From the NCBI GenBank assembly GCA_019307645.1, contig JAFDJF010000170.1, positions 1-6,155 of the forward strand: a stretch of 6,155 nucleotides of DNA, given 5' to 3'. Shown here piece after piece: positions 1 through 4,779 of the stretch. A program made the translations under genes and the position numbers. Each line of letters opens with the position of its first letter. Position 1 is the first letter of the stretch. This DNA is from Deltaproteobacteria bacterium (lineage in GTDB: Bacteria; Desulfobacterota; DSM-4660; Desulfatiglandales; Desulfatiglandaceae). The notes beneath the pieces are model-generated. The model searched no databases. It saw nothing but the letters and a program-made list of their open reading frames with translations, and was not told where the DNA came from.

Positions 1-493
1 CATCTTCATTCCCCACCAGAAAAGCTGCGGCCGCATCACCAAAGACCATCTCCTGCGTAGTGGCGGCCTGTCCCAGACTACAGTCGGCAGAAGTGACGAC
101 AATATTGTTTACCCATCTTGTCTTTACACTCTCCAGGGCGGAAAGCAGGGCCGTGGTCCCGGCCTTGAGCCCGCCGCCAAAGTCAGCGGCCCTCACCTGG
201 TCATTCACGTTAAGGGCGGTGGTAATGATCCCCGCATTCAGTCTTTCCGTATAAGGCATGGTGGTGGATGCAAAATAAACGCCTTCGATTGTTGAAAGAT
301 CAACGCCTTTTAATGCATCGATGCCGGCAGCCACTGCCATGGTAATGGGGTCTTCGTCACAATTCGCCACCGCCTTTTCACCCTGGGCATGGGCCATGAT
401 TATCGGATTCATCCATGCCATGGCCTGAACGATCAGGCCTCGGTTCAACCGGTACCGCGGAACGTATCCGCCGTACGAACATATTCCAACCAT
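1..493 (-). CDS. HMG-CoA-synthase-like thiolase-fold protein, N-terminal part only (runs off the left edge)
   Basis: My translation from ATG at 491-493 gives 164 residues without a stop, so the gene continues past position 1. The opening MVGICSYGGYVPRYRL (residues 1-16), the DEDP motif (46-49), the FASTTMPY stretch (74-81), the FGGGLKAGTTAL stretch (105-116) and FGDAAAAFLVG (151-161) match the N-terminal half of the archaeal/bacterial HMG-CoA synthase-like family of thiolase-fold enzymes. In true HMG-CoA synthases a catalytic Glu lies in the block corresponding to residues 76-81 and the nucleophilic Cys in the block corresponding to 105-113. By hand alignment these positions are Thr77 and Leu109, so classical Cys-based chemistry looks absent. 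Relatives of this subtype often carry or pair with a DUF35 OB-fold domain, which would lie outside the window. It is the last visible gene of the operon, 32 bases after the CoA-transferase stop. Inferred role: C-C bond formation or cleavage on an acyl-CoA. Family is fairly certain, reaction unknown. Confidence 0.8.
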   Translation of the reverse strand, partial: MVGICSYGGYVPRYRLNRGLIVQAMAWMNPIIMAHAQGEKAVANCDEDPITMAVAAGIDALKGVDLSTIEGVYFASTTMPYTERLNAGIITTALNVNDQVRAADFGGGLKAGTTALLSALESVKTRWVNNIVVTSADCSLGQAATTQEMVFGDAAAAFLVGNED

Positions 494-498
494 AATTT

Positions 499-505
499 CT
501 CCTTT
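499..505 (-). promoter_or_regulatory. Ribosome binding site of the HMG-CoA-synthase-like gene
   Basis: Minus-strand AAAGGAG lies 5 bases before the ATG at 491-493, within the 32-base gap after the preceding stop. It supports this ATG as the true start, which also gives the family's usual MVGI-type N-terminus. Confidence 0.75.
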
Positions 506-525
506 CAAATTTCATAGATAGACAA

Positions 526-1740
526 TCAATCAACCTGGACTTCCAATACTTCTTCTTTCTTCAACCTTTCTATCTCCTCTCGCGACATATTCAGCATTTC
601 TTGGCATATCTCTTCCGTGTGCTGACCAAAAAGCGGCGCAGGTGTACTGGCGGGAAATACCATATCTGATATCTTGAACGGCGCATTTGGATAAAGCTGT
701 TTTCCAACTATGGGATGATCCACTTCAATCATGGCGTTGAGATGCTGGAGTTGAGGGTCATTGGCCCAATCAACGCCGCGCTGTACCAGACCGGCGGCTA
801 CACCTGCAGCCTGCAATGTGTTCATCACCTCTGCTGGATCACGGTTAATAGTCCATTCTGCTATCAGTTTATCCAGTTCATCGACGTTCTCCAGCCGGCC
901 CTGAGTGTTGGCAAATTTCGGGTCACTCGACCATACCGGGTTGCCAATCGCTGAGCAGAAATTCTGCCACTCATCATCGCTGAACACGCTGATGGCACAC
1001 CACTGATCATCACCCTTGCAGGGATAACAGCCGTGGGGAGCCGCAGATGGGTTTCGGTTTCCCGCAGGCTTCTGAACCCGCCCGTTTACGGTATAGTCCA
1101 GATAGGCCTCTCCGATCAGATTTGCCGTCACCTCTATCTGAGCGATGTCGATGAACTGTCCCTTCCCTGTTCGCCGCCTGTAGTCCAGGGCGGAAAGAAC
1201 AACCAGGACCCCCATCTTGCTGGCCAAGTGATCCGGGATGGTTGTATTGGCGCCCGTAGGGTACGTGTCACCAGGGTGGGCCCAAAGGGAGAGCAAACCC
1301 GATGCGGCGGTAATTGTAGGGCCAAAGGCCCTGTAGTCGCTGTATGGCCCGCCTTTGCCGAAACCGTAGCTGCTCAGGTAAATGATGTCAGGCTTGATTT
1401 TCCGTACGGTCTCATATCCGAGACCAAGCTCGTCCATGGCGCCATGTCGGAAATTTTCACCAACCACATCACTCATCTTGATAAGCTCCTCAACCAGCTT
1501 TTTACCTCTCTCCTTCTTGAGGTCGACCCCAAAGCTCCTTTTGTTCCGGTTTGCCTCGTTGAACATGCCATTGGCGTTCACATCCCCCCCATGAACCACT
1601 CTCATGAAATCCGGATTGGACAGCGATTCTATTTTGATAACATCAGCCCCAAGCTGTGCCAGGATCAGGGCAAAGTCAGGTATTGCAGCGCCGGTTCCCA
1701 GACTTACGACCCGAATTCCTTTCAGTGGTGGATTTGCCAT
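526..1740 (-). CDS. Class III (CaiB/BaiF family) CoA-transferase, second of a tandem pair, 404 aa
   Basis: Family III CoA-transferases move CoA from a donor acyl-CoA to a free carboxylic acid through an aspartyl intermediate; they are cytoplasmic interlocked dimers. Family signatures run through the whole length: LKGIRVVSLG near residues 6-15, LGADVIKIES (30-39), NRNKRSFGVDLK (64-75), VVGENFRHG (92-100), YGFGKGGPY (125-133), TGKGQFIDIAQIE (191-203) and HGCYPCKGDDQW (236-247). Asp170 in TTIPDHL sits where the family's catalytic Asp is expected (Asp169 in formyl-CoA transferase). The usual PxGD motif after VIKIE is replaced by LSNPDFMR. The length is normal for the family and the frame is intact. 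The ATG start lies 7 bases after a strong AAGGAGGG site. It follows the first CoA-transferase by 17 bases. Two adjacent class III subunits recall the BbsE/BbsF pair of benzylsuccinate CoA-transferase, but the substrate cannot be assigned. The family call is very secure. Confidence 0.95.
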   Translation of the reverse strand: MANPPLKGIRVVSLGTGAAIPDFALILAQLGADVIKIESLSNPDFMRVVHGGDVNANGMFNEANRNKRSFGVDLKKERGKKLVEELIKMSDVVGENFRHGAMDELGLGYETVRKIKPDIIYLSSYGFGKGGPYSDYRAFGPTITAASGLLSLWAHPGDTYPTGANTTIPDHLASKMGVLVVLSALDYRRRTGKGQFIDIAQIEVTANLIGEAYLDYTVNGRVQKPAGNRNPSAAPHGCYPCKGDDQWCAISVFSDDEWQNFCSAIGNPVWSSDPKFANTQGRLENVDELDKLIAEWTINRDPAEVMNTLQAAGVAAGLVQRGVDWANDPQLQHLNAMIEVDHPIVGKQLYPNAPFKISDMVFPASTPAPLFGQHTEEICQEMLNMSREEIERLKKEEVLEVQVD

Positions 1741-1747
1741 TTCAATT

Positions 1748-1755
1748 CCCTCCTT
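1748..1755 (-). promoter_or_regulatory. Ribosome binding site of the 404-aa CoA-transferase
   Basis: Minus-strand AAGGAGGG lies 7 bases before the ATG at 1738-1740. It begins two bases after the TAA of the preceding gene (1758-1760), which suggests translational coupling of the two CoA-transferases. Confidence 0.85.
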
Positions 1756-1757
1756 AT

Positions 1758-2969
1758 TTATACGACTTTCGCCCGTTTAAGCGCCAGCAGTTCATCCTTT
1801 GAAAAACCCAGTTCATCACAGTATACGGTCTCATTGTGTTCTCCCAGGCAGGGAGCGGGTCGTCGTATGCTGAATGGCGTCTCGGACAATCTGTAGGGAG
1901 GTCCCGGGTATTGGAAACTCCCAGCCTCTGGGTGATCCATATCGATAAAAAAGCCTCGGGCCCGGGTGTGAGGGCTTTTCGCAAAACCCTCCACATCATT
2001 GACCGGCACAATGGGAACGCCTGCTTCATGTCCCGCTTCAAACAACTCCTGCATAGTGTAGTTCATGGTGAACTCCGACATCAGGATGTAGAGGTCATTG
2101 TAATACACGACACGATACATAAGGTCACTCCATTCGGAGAGTTTCAATACCTCGGGATCGCCCAGCAGTTTGACAAGCGCCTCCCATTGCCATGGTGTGA
2201 GGATGACCATCCGGACAAAGCCGTCTTTGCAAGGGTACACCGGGTAGACCGTCGGACCCAATCTATCCATATTAGTGTTAGCGTCGCTGACACCAAAGTA
2301 GGAATAGCTCATGAGCTTCCAGGGATAAAGACCCAGTCGGGCTGTTTCATGCACTGAAGTATCAATGTAATGTCCCTTCCCTGTTCCTCCCCGGTCATAC
2401 AGTGACAAAACAATAGATATGGCAGTTGTCATTGAAACCGCGTCATAGGCAGGAGTTCCCGGGATGTTAACCGGGGGCTCTCCTGGAAAACCGCTGTCGA
2501 TCATGTTTGCGCTCATGGCAAAGTGGACGATGGGAGAGCCCTTCCAGTCCCTGTAAGGACCGCTCTGTCCGAAATCTGTGATACTGGCCATGATAAGTCC
2601 GGGGTTTATCTTTTTAATAGAGGGATAATCCAGTTTCAGGTCTTTCATATATCCGGGCGTGAAGTCCTCCACCAGAACATCCGTTTTCTCTACCAGCCTC
2701 TTGAAAATGGTCTTTCCTTCAGAGGTTTCCAGATTAAGGGTTATCCCGAACTTGTTGGCATTCCGAAAGAGAAAATGGAGGCTCTTTTCAGGATGCGACT
2801 CATTGCCTGCAAATGGCGGGATGTTACGAGAGACATCCCCTTCCGGTTTTTCGATCTTAATGACCTCGGCCCCCAGATCGGCAAGTAACTTTGCGCACAA
2901 TGCGCCCTTACTGTCAGCCAGATCCAGGGCACGATATCCTGTCAATGGCCCTTCTTTTTGCTCTGTCAC
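1758..2969 (-). CDS. Class III (CaiB/BaiF family) CoA-transferase, first of a tandem pair, 403 aa
   Basis: This is a second, divergent family III CoA-transferase. Visible family blocks are GPLTGYRALDLAD (7-19), LGAEVIKIEKPEGDVSR (32-48, with the canonical PxGD motif), NANKFGITLNL (70-80), VLVEDFTPGYM (98-108), ITDFGQSGPYRD (130-141), RGGTGKGHYIDTSVHE (193-208) and VYPVYPCKDG (241-250). Asp176 in TPAYDAV aligns with Asp170 of the neighbour and is the likely catalytic residue, so this copy also looks active by that test. The N-terminal block is unusual: where most members have a GP-containing loop it reads ADSKGALCAKLL. The start is GTG at 2967-2969. It is chosen because it lies 7 bases after GGGAGA and restores the family N-terminus; the nearby ATG at 2972-2974 meets a stop after one codon. 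The gene starts 4 bases after the flavoprotein stop, consistent with coupled translation. It may form a homomer or a heteromer with the next gene product; the substrate is unknown. Confidence 0.93.
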   Translation of the reverse strand: MTEQKEGPLTGYRALDLADSKGALCAKLLADLGAEVIKIEKPEGDVSRNIPPFAGNESHPEKSLHFLFRNANKFGITLNLETSEGKTIFKRLVEKTDVLVEDFTPGYMKDLKLDYPSIKKINPGLIMASITDFGQSGPYRDWKGSPIVHFAMSANMIDSGFPGEPPVNIPGTPAYDAVSMTTAISIVLSLYDRGGTGKGHYIDTSVHETARLGLYPWKLMSYSYFGVSDANTNMDRLGPTVYPVYPCKDGFVRMVILTPWQWEALVKLLGDPEVLKLSEWSDLMYRVVYYNDLYILMSEFTMNYTMQELFEAGHEAGVPIVPVNDVEGFAKSPHTRARGFFIDMDHPEAGSFQYPGPPYRLSETPFSIRRPAPCLGEHNETVYCDELGFSKDELLALKRAKVV

Positions 2970-2973
2970 AGCA

Positions 2974-4698
2974 TTATCTCCCGGTTTTGAACGTTTCGCG
3001 TATCCGTCTGGTCACGGCGCGCGTTTCCTCGACCAGAGAGTATGGCTCTTCCTTGCCGGGCTCTTCCCACGGCTTGGCCAGGTCCAGATCGGAGGCGATG
3101 ATCTTGTAGCAATTGTAGGATTCCGAAGACGAAGCAAACCCTCCCACATGCCACGCCGTTCCCGTTGCGTAGAGGTTCTTAATGGGGGTCCTGTGGTTGG
3201 CCAACTCCGGAATGGGCCGGTTGTCATCTCGCTGGTGGGGTGGGCAATCGATAACGGACATGTTCCCATTGGGCCCCAGGTTGCGCATGCGTTGCGCATC
3301 ATAGGGAGTGTTGTAATCAACACCTATGATGTTGTCCAATGTCATGTTGGGGGCGTGTTTCTGCCAGATTGTCAGCAGGTTGTCAAAGTAGCGCCTCTTC
3401 ACGTCATGCCATTCCGAAGGGCTGTAGGTAGGGGCGCGCGGTCCAAGTTGCTCGCTTTGCGCAACATGCTTCCCTGCCGGGGCATAGGCGGGATCCACAA
3501 GGCTATGACACCAGATGGCCGGACAATAGTCCTCCAACGGCGGGAATTTATGCAGTTTCTGATAGTGGCACTCTCTTGCTATGTGGTCGGGGTTGGCATC
3601 GTCAGCCAGCCCCAGCCATTGGGTTTGGTTTATATCCGGATTAAATGCCGCTGCGGCTTCGTAATTGGGGGCTTCGTGAAGCGCATAGGAATACCACATC
3701 AGGCACAGAAAGTCGGTTTCCAGAGCATCCACGCGACGGGCGATCCTGTGGTCGATATGCTCCCGACCGATCAGATCGAAGCATAGCTGCGCCGGACTCA
3801 GCGTGCTCACAACCAGCTTCCGGGCTCTCACCTGGCTGCCGTCGGTCAAACGAACACCCGTGCAGGTTCCGTTTTCTATCACAACCTTCTCCACTTCCGT
3901 ATTCGTGAAGAACTTGCACCCGCTCTGCACAAGGACCTGGTGGGCGGCATGGGCAATATGATGGGTTCCTCCGCGGGCAAACCCTATAGTGGGCAGCGAA
4001 GCGCCCATCGAGAACGTCTCCACACCGACGCCGGTATCGTTGATGTCCCGGCCCGTAAGGATAAATCTCATAATGCAATAAAGCAGCTCATCGCTCTCGA
4101 ACAGGTCCCGCCCGGCGCGCAGAAAGCTGGCCGCCATGATGAGCGAGTCGGGGTCGAAACCGGCCTCCACCAGCTTTGGATAGAGCGCCATCTGCCGTTC
4201 CCCGAACTCGGGTTGAAGGCGAACCTCTGCCGGGTTGAACAGCGCATCCATTTGCACCGATTTCATTTCATCGCTGTTGTACAAATCCCAGAGCTTGAGC
4301 CATTTATCAGCGTCCCTCTCTGAGAATCGGGCGATCTCCCTGGCGCTCTTCTCCTGGGTCGGATCGTGTTTTTCGCTGTAGATGGTAAGACAGGTCCCGT
4401 TGTTACTGAACGCTGAGCCATCGGCAACCAGATATTGATCGCTTTGGGCTCCGTATTCCCAGAACTCGGGGAAGTCACGATACAGGGGCGCGTAGTAAAA
4501 GGGCACGATGATGGTGGCATGCGTGTTGCCGCGAAATCCTGGTGCGGAGATCTCCTCCGTCGCCAGGCACCCTCCGATCTCATGTCTCCTCTCAAATATT
4601 CCGACGCTCATACCCGCATACCGGGTCAGGTACATCGCCAAAAAGAGGGCCTTGGTCCCCCCCCCAATTATCACTGCATCAAATACGTCATCAGCCAC
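2974..4698 (-). CDS. FAD-dependent oxidoreductase, phytoene-desaturase-like family, full length, 574 aa
   Basis: This is a soluble flavoprotein of the phytoene-desaturase/amine-oxidase-like superfamily, which mostly removes hydrogen from C-C bonds or isomerises unsaturated systems. The N-terminal FAD-binding Rossmann motif is DAVIIGGGTKAL (8-19), followed by FERRHEIGGCLATEE (35-49), with Glu36 in the expected ribose-binding place and the family's E(R/K)...GG pattern. The dinucleotide motif ends in Ala17 instead of the usual third Gly. The C-terminal FAD motif is around NLYATGTAWHVGG (508-520). The middle part, with IGFARGGTHHIAHAAHQ (238-254) and the KLVVSTL block (294-300), fits the same family. 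The length is near the upper end for these proteins. The start is GTG at 4696-4698, 5 bases after GAGGAGG. The upstream gene is a close paralog: 45 of 52 residues are identical over 501-552. Its base composition is higher in G+C than the paralog's. The name 'phytoene desaturase' should not be taken literally, since neighbours point to CoA-thioester metabolism. The substrate is unknown. Confidence 0.88.
   Translation of the reverse strand: MADDVFDAVIIGGGTKALFLAMYLTRYAGMSVGIFERRHEIGGCLATEEISAPGFRGNTHATIIVPFYYAPLYRDFPEFWEYGAQSDQYLVADGSAFSNNGTCLTIYSEKHDPTQEKSAREIARFSERDADKWLKLWDLYNSDEMKSVQMDALFNPAEVRLQPEFGERQMALYPKLVEAGFDPDSLIMAASFLRAGRDLFESDELLYCIMRFILTGRDINDTGVGVETFSMGASLPTIGFARGGTHHIAHAAHQVLVQSGCKFFTNTEVEKVVIENGTCTGVRLTDGSQVRARKLVVSTLSPAQLCFDLIGREHIDHRIARRVDALETDFLCLMWYSYALHEAPNYEAAAAFNPDINQTQWLGLADDANPDHIARECHYQKLHKFPPLEDYCPAIWCHSLVDPAYAPAGKHVAQSEQLGPRAPTYSPSEWHDVKRRYFDNLLTIWQKHAPNMTLDNIIGVDYNTPYDAQRMRNLGPNGNMSVIDCPPHQRDDNRPIPELANHRTPIKNLYATGTAWHVGGFASSSESYNCYKIIASDLDLAKPWEEPGKEEPYSLVEETRAVTRRIRETFKTGR
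2977..2982 (-). promoter_or_regulatory. Ribosome binding site deciding the GTG start of the 403-aa CoA-transferase
   Basis: Minus-strand GGGAGA lies 7 bases before GTG 2967-2969 and inside the last codons of the upstream flavoprotein gene. The upstream TAA (2974-2976) lies between this site and the start, a typical layout for termination-reinitiation. Confidence 0.7.
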
Positions 4699-4779
4699 TG
4701 TAACCTCCTCTAAATGAATTTATCATATGTTTCTTATGCCAAGTATGTCTTGATGTATCGCTCCATATGGGATGTGGGT
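4699..4779 (-). other. 81-base gap between the two flavoprotein paralogs, the longest in the window
   Basis: It contains the ribosome binding site of the downstream gene. No stem-loop followed by a T-run is visible, so there is no sign of a terminator. A weak promoter-like pair can be picked out on the minus strand (AAGACA at 4746-4751 and TATGAT at 4722-4727, 18 bases apart), but the first box matches the consensus poorly and the pair is not convincing. Two CATATG hexamers lie exactly 40 bases apart (4724-4729 and 4764-4769). Readthrough from the upstream gene is the simplest reading. Confidence 0.4.
4704..4710 (-). promoter_or_regulatory. Ribosome binding site deciding the GTG start of the 574-aa flavoprotein
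   Basis: Minus-strand GAGGAGG, within the longer AGAGGAGGTT at 4702-4711, lies 5 bases before GTG 4696-4698. This near-perfect site, together with the FAD motif starting only a few residues later, supports GTG as the start. Confidence 0.85.

Noticed and set aside
60..254. Short plus-strand open frame of 64 codons near the left edge
   Set aside because: It is antisense to the HMG-CoA-synthase-like coding region, which has consistent family motifs across the same bases.
1033..1896. Long open frame on the plus strand (287 codons) opposite the CoA-transferases
   Set aside because: It lies antisense to two genes with clear family motifs, spans their junction and shows no recognisable protein family. 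It is a shadow of the coding strand.
526..2969. Direct assignment of the CoA-transferase pair as bbsE and bbsF
   Set aside because: The arrangement is similar, but no other toluene-pathway gene is visible, both copies keep the catalytic Asp, and substrate cannot be inferred from family motifs alone.
2659..3786. Plus-strand open frame of 375 codons opposite the CoA-transferase and flavoprotein genes
   Set aside because: It crosses two well-supported minus-strand genes, and its translation is Arg/Ser/Pro-rich with no motif.
2974..4698. Possible pseudogene or frameshift in any of the five genes
   Set aside because: All frames are continuous, family motifs appear in order at normal spacing, and the paralog alignment from residue 118 to the C-terminus needs only small balanced gaps.
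4722..4751. Possible internal promoter (AAGACA, 18 bases, TATGAT) on the minus strand
   Set aside because: The -35-like box matches only 4 of 6 consensus bases and such pairs occur by chance in AT-rich gaps. A sigma-54 reading of the TTGGCA in the gap also fails because no matching -12 element follows.
4724..4769. Two CATATG hexamers 40 bases apart, one within the palindrome CCATATGG
   Set aside because: The hexamer is short and self-complementary, the flanks do not match, and there is no extended operator-like symmetry.
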